Below, in pieces: positions 1-12,290 of a DNA stretch of 64,000 nucleotides (position 1 is the first letter of the stretch; every line of letters begins with the position of its first letter). The notes under the pieces are model-generated. The model was not told where the DNA came from. It saw nothing but the letters and a program-made list of their open reading frames with translations, and ran no database searches. Both the position numbers and the translations under genes were made by a program. Source of the stretch: Halicephalobus mephisto (Eukaryota > Nematoda > Chromadorea > Rhabditida > Panagrolaimidae); assembly GCA_009193035.1 (NCBI GenBank), contig SWDT01000053.1, positions 1 through 64,000 on the forward strand, written 5' to 3'.

Positions 1-1378
1 AGGAGGAGAGTATGACTCGGATGACGTTATTATGTGTGATTTGATATAGTATCCTACTTGATCACTGCAATCCGTCCAATGACCAATATTACTTGGAATG
101 TGGAGAAGCTTGTCTAACATCAGCTCTGTTCAGGTAGATCTCGGTGTTGTTCACTTGCGCACAGAGCGGAAGACCACTTCCTTTCGGTTTTACTGGTTCC
201 CTCAAAATTAACCTGATTTTTGTCTAAGATTCTTCGATAAAGTTTCTCTTGTGAATTAGCTCCGCCCTCAAGATAGCAGGTGCTGTAGAGATTGTATGGA
301 TCAAGGTCTGGTCCTGCTCGAGTTTCTTGATTGATCAAGTCGTTGCAAGTGCGCTTCCAGTCAACAGATCGTAATAATCACAATTATAGTTGTTACTATT
401 ACAGCAAGTGTGATTACTTTGTCATAGATCCTCAATCAAGATGCATGATAATAATAAGAGGCACCATAGTATTGTATTGATGGAAGAGTAGATACAATTA
501 CCGATGGCACTCCCTTGAACTGAGGGAAGTTGGTTTTGTCAGCGGCAACCTTAACAGCCAAGGTTGGGATGTAGACACCACTAAATATCTTTGTGAAAGT
601 GCTCTACAAATTACAGCCTACCGTAGGATTTCTCCAGTAATGTAAAAGTCGTTATTTTTTGTATTCAGGGAACTTTGTAGGTGAAAGAAGTAAACCAAAG
701 CGTTATAGTTATCTGAGCACTTGTCATCATTAGTAGCAACGTTACCAGTAGATCGTAACTGAATCCTCACTCCAGCAGGGGATTCGAAGGAAGATGACGT
801 TGCCAACCTTGTTCCAGGCATAGGGATTAGTGGTAACAGTGTTTCCATTGTCACTAACATGGAAAGGCCCAGTTCTTCGATAAGACCCCCGAGAGAACTG
901 CCAGCCTGAAAATAGGAATTTAAAATTTCAATTATATGAAAGATTGTCTGTAAATTTAGGAAATAGAAATTTTATTTCTGTGAAACTACTTATATAACTA
1001 AAAAGGAGAAATACGAACAATTTTGCGATTCTAAATAAAACTGCAGATAGGGTAATTTATTTATCGAAACGAGAAATATTTTACACAAAAACGTCTTATC
1101 TTTGTTTGATCATGTAGATGATTTTTAATAAATTTGACATTTTTTTTAATAATTTAATTAGGAACGCAACCTGGGCCGCCATTGAGCCAGAGGATCACTG
1201 GACTGATATCAGGGTTGCTTTCGGCTTTAGTGAACCAATAGTGGAAGAACTTTGTGCTCGAAGCCTTGAGATATCCAGTAGTGGTCGAATCCGATGGTGA
1301 AGTTGGCTCCAGGAAGACTTGTGACGTAGCTAAAATCACATTCGCACAAAGTAGTCCAAAGATCAGTGCTACAATCAT
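1..1378 (-). pseudogene. Serine carboxypeptidase (S10) copy A, partial and frameshifted
   Basis: Peptidase family S10 (cathepsin A / carboxypeptidase Y type), normally a secreted or lysosomal exopeptidase. The likely start is the ATG at 1378, opening a signal peptide MIVALIFGLLCANVILA. Next comes the family block FFHYWFTKAESNPDISP followed by LWLNGGPG, the substrate-binding loop. Further along, in shifting frames, are CSSLGGL, ELGPFHVSDNGNT, ESPAGV, the nucleophile block GES-Y (an extra A breaks it near 625-632) and NNTEIYLNR. The frame breaks several times, mostly by one base in a homopolymer, so no single ORF exceeds about 83 residues. The gene runs off the left edge, so the catalytic Asp and His lie outside the window. 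It is very similar to copy B at 1928-3843. It is either a young pseudogene or a real gene with uncorrected assembly indels; the family is certain, the status is not. Confidence 0.8.
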
Positions 1379-1927
1379 CCTTTTTCCTCGATCTAAATGA
1401 AACACAAACTTCTGATTACAACTTCTTTTATTGGAAAGAGTCTCAGCTGATGCAATCTAACTTCTTTTTGCGTTATCATTGGTCAGTAGCCAACTGTATT
1501 GGAGCCAGTTCCGTAAGATAAGACTTTTCTTCCATTAGTTGGAAATTTTGTCCTTGTATATAACATTTTTTGAAGGCATGTTGTAGATAATTGTCCGATT
1601 TAGAAACGACTCGCACATCAGAGACAGTCGGTAATTCTGGTGCCATTTCTGTGATATCTCAAGCTTGAAGCTCCTAGTTCCTAAAGTTTAGAGGATGTTC
1701 GACTAAATGATCGAATCTTAGAAGTAGAATATATTAAACCTCGTCACAAATAGATTCAAGTTTAATGATATAAAAATAAAACATAATTTAAAGACATCGG
1801 ATAGTGAAAACTTGTTTGAATTATTATTTACATCATATTAATAACATTATCTAAGAACATTATTTCATCAAAAAGGATTTTTGATATATTTTCTATATCT
1901 CAAATATAACATATAAGTTTACTGCAA
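1379..1927. promoter_or_regulatory. Spacer between carboxypeptidase copies; copy A promoter with GATA motif
   Basis: No gene is visible. The part next to the copy A start resembles the DNA upstream of copy B: both hold TTGGTCAGTAGCCAA, then a GTTCCG stretch and AGATAAGA (GATAAG at 1517-1522). GATAAG is the core of the site bound by intestinal ELT-2-type GATA factors in C. elegans, and S10 peptidases are typically gut genes, so intestinal expression is a fair inference. Confidence 0.4.
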
Positions 1928-3843
1928 TTAGAACGGAGCAGGAAGAGAATAATCTCGTTGGTGGATAAAATTGTAGATGATCTGTAGAGATTCTCTCGGT
2001 CTATCTGCAATATTTAAAGTTTAATTAGGAAATGATTAAGGATGAAAGATGACGGAACAATATTTAAAAACAAGAAAACGTGCTAAACCTATGTTACATG
2101 GATTAACTGGAGCATATTTCTTCTGTTTTCAAACATTGATCCATTTATTAATTCGCAACCTTATATTGGAAATGATGAAAACCTACCTTCGGGACAAAGT
2201 GGCCGGATCCACGAATGGTGACAAAGTCAACGTTGTTGGAGAATCTTGTAACAAATCCCCCACATTAGGAGTCTCACCTTATAGGTCCATTCAATGCTAT
2301 CCATTCCGTTCAGTACTGTCAAACCGAGTCCGTTGATAAATACTTGTTCAAAACAAAATTGCAAACAGTGTCTACCTAAAAATGTTCTCTGAATCATTAG
2401 CATTTCATTAGTGGACTTTTACGTCTCCATTGTAAGTAAGAATTCGTATTCCAGAACTAACGAGACTTTGGAATTCTGGTTTACATCATTGTGAGTGGTC
2501 TCATAAACCATTCCCACATGATCACTGCAATCTGTCCAGCGTCTGAGATGATCGGGATGTGAAGAGCTTGTCTAACATCATCTCTGTTCAGATAGATCTG
2601 AGTGTTGTTCACTTGGGCACAGAGAGGAAGTGCACTTGCTTTGACTTCTGTTGATGCCGTCAAGCTTAATTTTGACTGCTTATGCAGAGTTCTCCGATGA
2701 AGTTCCTCTTGGAAGTGATCCCCCATCAAGGTAACAGGTACTGTAGAGGTTATAGAAATCAAGCCCTGATCCTTGTAAGATTTCCTCGTTAACTAAATGA
2801 CTACAATCTCCATGTTGATATAACACAGTGTAATAGTCGCAGTTATAAGAATTTCCACTGCAGCACTGTTGGACAACTTTATCGTAAAGGGTCTGTCTGA
2901 TTAATCCGTGGTAATAGTAGAGAGGGACCAAGGTATTGTAGTTGAGGGGTATAGAGTAGTAGCCGTTGCCGATGGCTACTCCCTTTAAACTGAGGGAAGT
3001 TGGTTTTGTCAGCAGCAACCTTAACAGCAAGGTTGGGATGTAGATACCAGCTGAATGTAATTTTGAATGATTTGTTAAAAATAAAATTTTACCGTAAGAT
3101 TCCCCGGTAATATAGAAATCGTTGTTTTTTACTCGGGGAACTTTAGGTGAAGAAGTAAACCAAAGCGTTATAGTTATTCTGAGCTACTTCGTCATCATTG
3201 GTTGCAATATGCTCGCTGGTATCATAGCTATAGCCGACTCCAGCAGGGGATTCAAGGAAGATGACGTTGCCAACCTTGTTCCAGGCATAGGGATTGTGGT
3301 AAACAGTGTTTCCATTGTCACTAACATGGAAAGGCCAAGTTCTTCGATAAGACCCCGAGAGAAACTGCAGCCTGAAAATTAGGACCTGTATGTACTACTA
3401 TTCTATGAAGATAAAGAGGATTTGGAGAGCCTTTTAAAAATAAAGAATGTGAATTTAACGAACAAGTCATTGTGTTGTGAAAAGCAGAAGATAATAACGA
3501 CGTAGATGATATTGAATGCACAGCAGTGCCTTTAGAAAAGCGGCAAATATTTCCTCTCTTTTTAGATTATATACACGAACTTGAGAAACTATGATGAGCT
3601 TTTCTATAATTGAAGTAAAGGCATACCTGGGCCGCCATTGAGCCAGAGGATCACTGGACTGATATCAGGGTTGCTTTCGGCTTTAGTGAACCAATAGTGG
3701 AAGAACTTTGTGCTTGAGGCATTGAGTATCCAGAATAGTGGTCGAATCCGATGGTGAAGTTGGCTCCAGGTGACTTTGTCCCCTGCTGGAGCTGCGAAAA
3801 TTATATTCGCACAAAGTAGTCCGAAGATCAGTGCTACAATCAT
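1928..3843 (-). pseudogene. Serine carboxypeptidase (S10) copy B, full span, frameshifted
   Basis: A second S10 carboxypeptidase, tail to head with copy A. It starts at 3843 with signal peptide MIVALIFGLLCANIIFA and ends with the family-typical tail RPRESLQIIYNFIHQRDYSL and a TAA at 1928-1930. Recognisable in order are LWLNGGPG (donor GTATGC follows), a CSSLGG block, ESPAGV, NNDFYITGESY (catalytic Ser, split by an intron at about 3030-3093), GVAIGNGYYSIP, VNNTQIYLNRDDVRQALHIP, LTYNGD (catalytic Asp near 2430) and GSGHFVP (catalytic His near 2210). All three catalytic residues are therefore present. The frame is broken many times, nearly always by gain or loss of one base inside a run of identical bases. 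Neighbouring non-duplicated genes show no such damage, so assembly error in a collapsed or unpolished duplicate is as likely as true decay. Confidence 0.8.
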
Positions 3844-4919
3844 CCTTTTTTCCTCGGTCCAAATGAACATAATTCTTTGGTTGTAACTTGCTTATTATAA
3901 TGTCGTTGGCTGATGCAATCTTATTATTTTTTCTGATATTGTTGGTCAGTAGCCAATATTATTGAAGCTAGTTCCGGTAGATAAGATTTTCCACTAACGG
4001 TAAATTCAATCTCTTTATCAAAAATTCTTTGTACTCAACTACAGCTATAGAATGATAAGAGATTATTTTGACGTTGTACAAAAAAGTATTGACGATTGTA
4101 GTATAAAGAACAGGGTTATGGGGAGTAAAAAAGTTTGTTAAAATTTGAGACCAAAGATAATGAGGGACGTAGAAACACCTTAAATTTATTTCATTGTTGA
4201 ATAGCAATAAGAACTTACTGAAGCTAGTGATTTTCGGAGTATTCGACAATCTTTACATATCAATATACTTCTTGAATTTTATTAGACAGAACTAACTTTA
4301 TAGAGCTGATTTGGGACGTTCTAAAAAGATCCAGATCCACTTAAAACATTGTTGAAAACTTCTATTTCATCCAGCAGCTTCTAAATTGCCCGTACTTGGC
4401 CGAGTTAGAACCTTGGAAAAAGGTTGATGGTAAACTGAAACTTTGAAAAGATGCGGATTGAACGGAAACTTATTAGAATGATTCACAGCAGATTGGGTCG
4501 GATTTGCAAAAATACTCTTACAAAGCATAAACATCAGACTTACTAATTATCTTGTAACGGAATATTTTGAGTCATGTCTTGTGCCCACTGTTTATGAAAA
4601 CTTTTACCACCCTTTTATTTCTCTGCTTAATATTCCACACCGAGATCAATCCAACTCAGATTAAATCAATTGCAGTAATTTTCCTGTGAAAACCTTTTAA
4701 AATGAAAGCTTTGCTATAACGTATTTATGAATGACTTCTAAGAAAATTTACACATATAAGTCGTGGCTTTTAAGTTTCTGTTTTTCTAAGCTGCCTCAAC
4801 CAAAACTCCTATAGAATGAATTTGACGTCAACACATTTAGAACCATATATCAGGTACTGTTTTCAGTCTAAAAACTGATTTACAGACAAAGAAGTTTAAT
4901 TTGAGTAAGAAGACATCCT
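3844..4919. promoter_or_regulatory. Copy B promoter and 3' flank of the chemoreceptor gene
   Basis: About 1.1 kb without a gene. The first 150 bp match the upstream DNA of copy A, including TTGGTCAGTAGCCAA and GATAAG at 3980-3985, a possible ELT-2-type GATA site. The rest is unremarkable AT-rich DNA. A 93-codon minus-strand ORF at 3968-4249 has no recognisable features. Confidence 0.35.
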
Positions 4920-6053
4920 TCACGAAGTAGTTCTTGTCATGGCAGATGTCAATGTTGTTGAATTTTGTATTTGGATTGTCTGGAGGTTTTCTGTCTTTTT
5001 TACAAAGATATTTTTAACGGCGTTTCGGTACGGTGCTATCGAGCAGATGATCAAAATTGCATTAGCGGACGAGTGAAAGGCGAAGATATGAGTTGCCAAT
5101 TGACTCCAGACTGAAAATAACGAATTAAAAATGTAATGCTTGATACTCACAATTCATATCGGTTACTTCAGACAATGCACAGATAATAAGCATTCCTGTA
5201 GGGAGAACAATAAAAATAACAGGTATTAAACACTGGAAATACAAGCAATACAGCAATTGTCGCTGTAGGGCATACGTCTTTGGTTGCAAGGAACCTCTTA
5301 CAGATTTCAGTAATTTCGCAGTTTTTATACAATAAAATAAAACCAAGCTAGTGATACATAAAATTAAGATCAAGATTACTATTAAATACAGTAACGCTAT
5401 TCTGGGATCACTGTAGCAAGAACAATTGGCAACACTATAAATATAATAAAATTCTGGAGCTGTGTTATAAACGATTCTCAACATATCTTCTACTGAAGTT
5501 ACAGTAAGCATAATGTAATTAACGACGATTGCGGGAAATGGATACAATATACCGACGATGAAATAAATGAGAAATGATTTCTGAGATTCAAAAAATTTGA
5601 GCTTTTCACTGTCCATTAAAGAATAATAACGGTAGAGAAAAGAAACTAAAATGGAGATTCCGACAAGACTGAGGTTAATGTGCATCAACCACTGAAAATT
5701 AACTTATAAATAACTTTGTTATTATTGTTACTTACAAATTGAAAATTTGAACCCCAAAACCAACTGAAATGTTTCGCTACTCCGGCAGCACAATTTCCAT
5801 AGAGGGGGAAAGTAATCATCAGCCCGAGGATAAAACTCACATGGAAATCCATAAACAACCCCGTGCAAACCGTAAACAATACATAATACTTGTAATTCTT
5901 CATAGCCTTGGTTGATTTCGTCAAAATCAAGTAAATAAGATAGAAGTTAATAACAAAATCGATTACAGTATTGATGTGGAGTCGATCCCCAAATGCATTA
6001 AGGTCTTCGAGAGTGAGGTTCTTAGGCGACATGGCAAGAGGAATATAAACCAA
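4920..6053 (-). CDS. Nematode serpentine chemoreceptor, SRI/SRH-like
   Basis: A seven-transmembrane chemoreceptor of the nematode STR/SRH superfamily, expected in the sensory cilia of chemosensory neurons. Three exons, 5736-6053, 5151-5691 and 4920-5110, are joined by introns of 44 and 40 bp and give 349 residues with phase kept at both joins. The start is the ATG at 6053; an alternative is the Met at 6032. TM1 is around VIDFVINFYLIYLILT. The MKNYKYYVLF stretch, followed by DFHVSF, resembles the SRI family. The loop QPKTYALQRQLLYCLYFQ before TM6 and the ending HSSANAILIICSIAPYRNAV are typical of SRI/SRH proteins. The length (about 350) fits the family. No frame damage is seen, unlike the carboxypeptidases next door. 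The subfamily is less certain than the superfamily. Confidence 0.85.
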
Positions 6054-8724
6054 ATTTACGAACTTCTATAATCCAAAAGTATAAATTTAATATTTGCCGC
6101 ACACGGTCTACAGGTGTTTTGAATTTTTTAATACTCCTTCCGGTGTAAAATCAGATGTTATAGAAATAGAAGTAACAATCGTCACTTGCTTTAATATTAG
6201 TCATGTTGTGTAAAATTCAACATACGTAAGGGAACTGTTAGCGAACATTAACTGACTGTCTATGTTATTTATTTTCAAGAGAGTTAATAAAGGAGGAAAA
6301 TGTTCATTTTCACAAAATCATAAATGATTGACATTCATTCTTGCAGGAAAAGTTGTAAATCGCATGTACTTTAAATACAATAAGATGATTAATAAATAGT
6401 GTTGAAATCATGATTTATTGATGCCGATTCTGTCGATTTGGTTCTCTTAATGGATAATGATACAAAGATATCGTTGATGAACTTGCATCAATAAACAAAG
6501 AGAAGTACACAGATATTGGGAAAACACAGAATCACAAGAACGACATAGGGTATTTATCCGTTGAAAGTCAAGTGTTTCGAAAAAGAGCTATACTGAATGT
6601 TAAGAAGGAAATCTGGTGATGACCGTAATTGTTCAGTCAAGAGAGTAATCCTACGGCTAACTAAAATATAAATTAAAAAGTTAGCTGACTTTTGATCTCA
6701 ATTAACATCGAAAACTGATTTAGAAATTGTTCCAACTACTACACCGTTAGCTAATCTGAACGATGATGATCACAACAACGACAACAATAAGAGAATATTA
6801 ATGAAACAAAGTAATTTTCAGACGAAATATCGATGAAGATGGAAAACAGAAGTTTATGAATATATGAAGCATTTACAACACTCACATCTTACTTTTTTTT
6901 CTCGGAAGCGGCTTGTTGACATTACTGTTGTTTCTCGTGACCGTAATCTAATGACCTTAATTTGTATTCACTATGAAAAAATTATTGTGCAGGTGAAAAC
7001 TCTACCAAGCAAAGATTATTTTTTATTTGTTACTAATGTGAAAATAACTAGACATTTATTTCCTTCTTGGAATGAAATCCTGAAACTTCACGTTGAAATA
7101 ATTGAATTTTTATTTTGCAGAAAAATACGAGCATAAACTGACATTAAACAGTGTAGTAAAAAATTCTTGTTAGATGACTGTGTTTTAGTGCCAGAAGAGG
7201 AAGAGACGTGGGCACAGCATCCGGAACAGAAATGTAAAATTAGATTTATTTCCAAAATACCCTAAAGAATTAATGACATTTTTCCAGTTAGTCATTCAAA
7301 TATAACATTCGCTTTGTAAAAAACCCATGTACTGATTTCACTCAATACAAACAGATTCAATTTTGTTTTTCGAGTTCAAATTTTTCATTTTCTTGTTAAA
7401 GAAGAATTTACCACGTCACAATCAGTGTTCCGTAAGATCAAAATTGAAATTCAAAGCTCGAGGTCGAAATTTGAGCTTTTCATTCTAGAACAACTTTATA
7501 GATTGTTTTTATTTCAAAAAGTTGTCCTACCTAAATTGATGAAACATGATATTTAGATTTTTCAAATCGCAACATGATCCGTAAGGCATATCTTATTGCG
7601 GAAAATGAAAATTTCGACTTCTAACTCTGATCGTCAACTTTCGTTTTAAATTTTGATAATTAACTTTGATTTCGAACATTGATCGTCAACTTCAACTTCC
7701 AATTTTGACTATCAACTTTGATATAAGGAATACAAGTTCTGAAACTAGAAGGAAATCAAAATCTTAGTTATGTTAAGTTTTACATTATTTTATTATCTCG
7801 ATAACTGGATTTATTTTTATTAATTTGTGGCAATTTAGTGGACTTTTTGAATTGTTTAATGTTGTCTGTTCGACTACAGATTGGAAATCAAGAAGCACTT
7901 GGAAGTGCGTTAATTTAACAATTTTCGAAATTAATTATTCCATTTCTTTTAATATTTAATTACTTGTTACCATAATTGTATTCGCAATTGTTAAAAATAG
8001 TTGAAAACCATATGGCGTTATTTTTGTATCATTTTTAATACTTTATAAATTCTTTATTAATTAAATTCGGGCATTTTTAACAATAATTTTTAGTTTATAT
8101 TAAGCAATTTTTATTAAAGGATCAATAACCAAATTTACAATTGACTAATAAATCAAGGATTGTTCATCAAAGGACTAAAACTTGAATTTCTGTCTAGAAA
8201 TTGGAAATCAAAGAAATTATCCAAATTGAAAATCACTATTTTTTATGAACGATTCTTATCCATTTTTCGTAGATAACTTTACTTACAAAAATAATATGTA
8301 ATATACAATATGTCTGTTGTGAATGCGTAGTCTCCATGATTATAAATATCTAGAAAAGCCAAGATTAATCAGTCCCTTCTCCTCCTACTGAAGAATGTAA
8401 AACGTAACGCAACATAGTCAGGGTCCTCAGATGTTGCGTTATTATATTATAATACCGTATCTTTATTGTTCTATCTTATTGCGTCTGGTTTCTGAATAAA
8501 AACACAACAATATCGGATACATTCTATTTTATGTATTGATACACTGGATTTAATCCTGATACGGTATGCTTAATTTAAGTGCCGATACATTAGAGCTATT
8601 TTCGTGTGTATTGTTCATCTCAGAGATATTTATAAATGATCGTTAGACAGTTCTTTATGCACTTCGTAAATCACTAACACGTTCACAAACAACCGGCAAG
8701 AGATCTCAAATAGAAAGATAAATA
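6054..8724. other. Intergenic, no gene recognised
   Basis: 2.7 kb between two minus-strand receptor genes. It holds the 5' flank of the chemoreceptor and the 3' flank of the peptide receptor. Stretch 7370-7740 is a loose repeat of phrases such as GATCGTCAACTT and CAACTTTGAT. A 90-codon plus-strand ORF at 6864-7136 shows no domain and is probably chance. Confidence 0.5.
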
Positions 8725-10829
8725 TCAAGAATTGGGCGACAATACTTCGTCATCTACACTCATGGGAGATGGAGCTAAGGCGAATTGAGCGAGACTGGGA
8801 CTGTCACCAGCAGAAGGAGAAGGCTTCAAGACGGCCTTTCTGTAGAGCTGTCTTTCGAGTTGTCTTCTTTTGTGTCTGTTCCTGATCCAGCTTTCTGCTC
8901 TGATTAGCAGATGCGAGAAAGTCTGACGGTATCTGGAACTCATGAAACAGTACAGAATGAAGTCAACGCTGCAGTTGATCAGCGAAAGTAAATCCAACAA
9001 TTCTCCAAGGTTCCTGTAGAGATATCGGTTGATATCCGTTGTGTAAACTCCTGAAATTGATTACAGATCATCTCCATCTCCGTTGCTAGTTCTCAACTCA
9101 CCGTTCAGCAACGCCAAGAACCCCTGAGGCAATTCAGTAATCAGAAACACTGTCAAAACGATGGTCAAGATGTACGTGGTTCTGTCGGGCACGGTGGTTT
9201 TCTTTATGTGCTTCCGGAAGCTTTTACTGTAGAGATAATTCCTCTTCTCATCCGTCGTCCGCAACTTCGTCATTAAGGCGATTGTGAACCAAAGCAGTAA
9301 GGCACAAGGAATGGCTTTCAGGACGATGGCATTTAACCAAAGATTAAACTTGAAAAAAGTACAAGATTCTCTGTCAATGTCGAGTGTGTAGTAGAGAGGT
9401 TTGGATTGCGAAATAGGAGTGGTTGTGGAGATCTTCTCGGGAAGTGCCAATGCAGAAATTGAGTTGATGAAAGATTCTGATATTGCATCGGCCTCAAGAA
9501 CAGTGGTATTTAATGGGGAAATATCCGGATTATAAACATAAATATGATGCAGCAATCCGGTTGGAATACAGACAACAATGACGAACAATGTACAAGCAAG
9601 GAATGCGAGCCTGAAAGTTGTCATTTTAAAAGCAATTTCATAATGTCAACCTGTGCAATAAATTCTTCAAAAATAATATAAATTATCGATATATGAAGTT
9701 TTATTTTCGATATATGGAAAAAATGAAATTTCAAATGTTGATATTTCGTGTTCATGTATTATTTCTAGGTTTTAAATGTGCGTAAACTGGGATATTGACT
9801 TACCATGCAGATCTTGGCAGTAACCATTTACTATGAATATCGCCCAAGGCTTGCCACCGAATGAACGCCAACAAAGCTCCTAGATACAATGTAATAGAAT
9901 GCAAAGCTATCGTTAATAAAACATGGCATTGGAGGTACAGCATCCAAGAGTAGGAATAACCTTCACTATTCTGTAATATAAAAATAAAATTATTTCAATT
10001 CGGATAAAACTCACAGGAAGAAATCTGAACCGTATGAGATAAATTGTGTAACTTGTCATTGTGAGAACGTCACAGATGGCTACAGCAGTAAGAACACAGT
10101 TGACGGCACATCGCCTGAGGCGAGGTTGCATCAGAACCAGCATATGGATGAGATTCGTCACAATTCCGACCAGACAGATAACCAGACAAATGTAACGATG
10201 GAGCTCCGTGTACACGCTGGAAAATTAGGATTTTTGATTGTTTTTAAAGAGTATAGTGGCTTTGGCATCATTGACGACAACTACAGGAAGTGTCCAGGAT
10301 AGTGAAGTCAGTAATTGTTTAAATTTACTGAGTAAAAATCACTATTTAAAAACTGCATTAAGTTTTAAAGTTTGAAAACTTAGGATAGTGATTAAAGATG
10401 CAAGTTATTTTACTTTTCAGCCACTATCCAAATTAAGTAATTGTCGGAAAACTAGATCTGGCCTCATCTAGTCCGAAACTAATATGGAAGGAAAAACGTC
10501 TCTCGGCAGGCATCGAACCCGTATCGTCTTGCTATCCGGGCAAGTGCTTTTCTCTTAAACTACAAGAGCGATCTTTTCCAATTCCATTCCTGGGAGCAGA
10601 ATCGTTTCTCCTGAACGATCACTCCTTTCTCGCTACGCTTAATGTCGCGACAGTAATTGAAGGTTTTACTTCCGGCTGGGAATCTAATAAAAGTGTCCGA
10701 ATAAAGTCCGGAAAAATATTTTTAGCCATTATCCAACAAATCTCACCTGTTGAACACTGCCAATCCGTCGAGAATCCTCTTTGTTTGTTCATCATTCAAG
10801 TCAAAAAGCTCGTTATCCTGGTCACACAT
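8725..10829 (-). CDS. Rhodopsin-family neuropeptide GPCR, DMSR (myosuppressin-receptor-like) type
   Basis: A class A receptor that probably senses a FMRFamide-like or myosuppressin-like peptide at the neuronal or muscle surface. Five exons, 10747-10829, 10015-10216, 9804-9970, 9102-9610 and 8725-9050, join in phase to 428 residues starting [12 protein letters not shown]1 follows [17 protein letters not shown]; the TM2 region is [18 protein letters not shown]; exon 3 has [20 protein letters not shown], where RWQ stands in place of the usual DRY; extracellular loop 2 is long. TM6-TM7 carries [15 protein letters not shown], a hallmark of DMSR-type receptors, and TM7 ends [20 protein letters not shown]. 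The tail is basic ([12 protein letters not shown]) and then Ser/Pro rich. Intron 1 (530 bp) holds a tRNA-like relic and copies of the TAGTGACT repeat. It is clearly a peptide receptor; its exact C. elegans counterpart was not identified. Confidence 0.85.
10297..10430. repeat. TAGTGACT-type inverted repeats inside intron 1 of the GPCR gene
   Basis: GGATAGTGAAGTCAG near 10297, AATCACTATTT near 10337, GGATAGTGATT near 10383 and GCCACTATCC near 10420 form outlying, more diverged copies of the motif that builds the hairpin array at 12,842-13,412. Confidence 0.6.
10497..10572 (-). tRNA. tRNA-like relic or tRNA-derived SINE fragment
   Basis: Read on the minus strand it has a D-arm-like hairpin (CTCT/AGAG), an anticodon-arm-like hairpin CTTGC-CCGGATA-GCAAG, a T-arm block ACGGGTTCGATGCCTGC close to the pol III B box, and a TTTTT run just after it. 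The spacing between D arm and anticodon arm is too long by about six bases, the loop lacks T at position 33, and no proper acceptor stem forms. It is most likely a pseudogene or a tRNA-derived repeat, not a working tRNA. Confidence 0.4.
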
Positions 10830-11229
10830 GGTTTAAAAATTCTGTCAAGATTTTACTTGAATTAAAACCTCCGTCCAAACCACAAGTTCGAATTCATATC
10901 TTTTCTTTCATTACGTAATGGAAGAATATCTTCTTTAGCCGAAAATTCTGAAAAAGTACTTTATCCATATTCAGGGATTCCCACAACGGACGTTTCAACA
11001 GAGACCAAAGTGTTCGAAAAAGGTCAATTCCGGGAATGAACACAAGAAAGATTAAAAGTACTTAAAAGCAAGAAATAAGATAGTTATTTGTCGATACAGA
11101 ATGGCACGGAAAAAACAGTGAATACAGCTGTGGGGGAGATAGCAAGATTATCGTGTCGTTGCCAGAAACGGAATACAAGTTATGACGAAATTGTCCAGGA
11201 AGAAATTTTTAAACCTTTCTATAAATATT
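10830..11229. promoter_or_regulatory. 5' flank of the peptide-receptor gene
   Basis: 400 bp of more complex, less AT-rich sequence directly upstream of the receptor start, likely its promoter. No specific factor site is claimed. Confidence 0.3.
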
Positions 11230-11640
11230 CATAATTCTTGATTTAAGATAGTGATTTAATTTTCGGATTACAGTATGGAAGACTTCAAAAGTTTTATGAG
11301 GTTCTACGAAGTTTCTAGGAAATTTTAAAAGAGTTAAGAAGGATTCTAGGAGATTATTTAAAATTCTAGAAATTTGTAGAAGCTTCTAAGAAATTGTAGA
11401 AGGTTTCTAGAAGACTATCTAAGATTAGAAATTTTCATAAGATTCTAAGAGGTTTTAGAAAATCCCTAGAAGATTATTTGAAATTCTAGGAGTTTCTATG
11501 AGATTCTTAAAATATTAACAATTCTCCACTAAATTCAAAAAAATTAAAGTCTTCTAAAAACTTTTAAAACGCTCAACTCGACTCTGAAATGCTCTAAAAA
11601 TTTTTCCAAAATTCTGGAAGATTTCAAAAATCCCTACTAT
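11230..11640. repeat. Degenerate repeat of TCTAGAAG/TTCTAGGA phrases
   Basis: Short units built on GATTCTAGG, TTTCTAGAAG and GAAATTCTAG recur about every 20-25 bp. A similar family built on CTTAGAGAACCTTCTAGAAT occurs at 25,900-26,250 in the opposite sense. Confidence 0.6.
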
Positions 11641-11949
11641 AACGAAAAATTGAGTTTTATCACTTTCAAAAATAGTCCCAGTCACTGTCCAATTGTTTTA
11701 TTTAAGTTGTTTTTCCGGTACCAAAGAAACTATTTTACAATGGTTGTAAAGCATACAGAATAATTATAAAAAAGTAACTTTTGTCAATTTTGGAAAAATT
11801 TTGAGAAACTAAAATTACAATCCAACTCCAACCATCTGTCAATTCATGGTTATGCTATGCTCAAAGATAATAATAATAAATTTCCAATTATTTTACTTTT
11901 TTAAATTCAGCAAAGTAGGAAGTTTTCTTATTAAAGTAGAACACGAAAC
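11641..11949. other. No feature seen
   Basis: AT-rich non-coding sequence without clear repeat structure. Confidence 0.4.
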
Positions 11950-12290
11950 AAACTCCCACGAGAATTCTTGTTAGGAACTCCCACTACGAAAATCTTTATT
12001 AAGAACTTCCATCACGAAATTTCCTGTTGGGAACCCCTGTCGTGAAAATCTTGCTAAGAATTCTTATTACAAAAGTCTCTACTAGTAATCCCACTACGAA
12101 AATCTTCATTAAGAACTTCCATCACGAAAATCTTCATTAAAAACTTCCATCACGAAAATCTTGCTAAGAATTCTTATTACAAAAGTCTCTACTAGTACTC
12201 CCACCATGAAAATCTTTGTTAAAGACTCCTATCGCGAAGGTTTTTATTCGAAACTTTCGCTGTGAAAATCTTTCTTAAGAATTAGGTAGC
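11950..12290. repeat. About 30-bp minisatellite with a higher-order unit near 100 bp
   Basis: Roughly eleven units of the type CACGAAAATCTTGCTAAGAA. A longer block containing CTTATTACAAAAGTCTCTAC recurs almost unchanged near 12,063 and 12,173, so some units were duplicated together. Confidence 0.75.

Noticed and set aside
10497..10572. Functional tRNA
   Set aside because: The acceptor stem does not pair, the D-to-anticodon spacing is wrong and T33 is missing.
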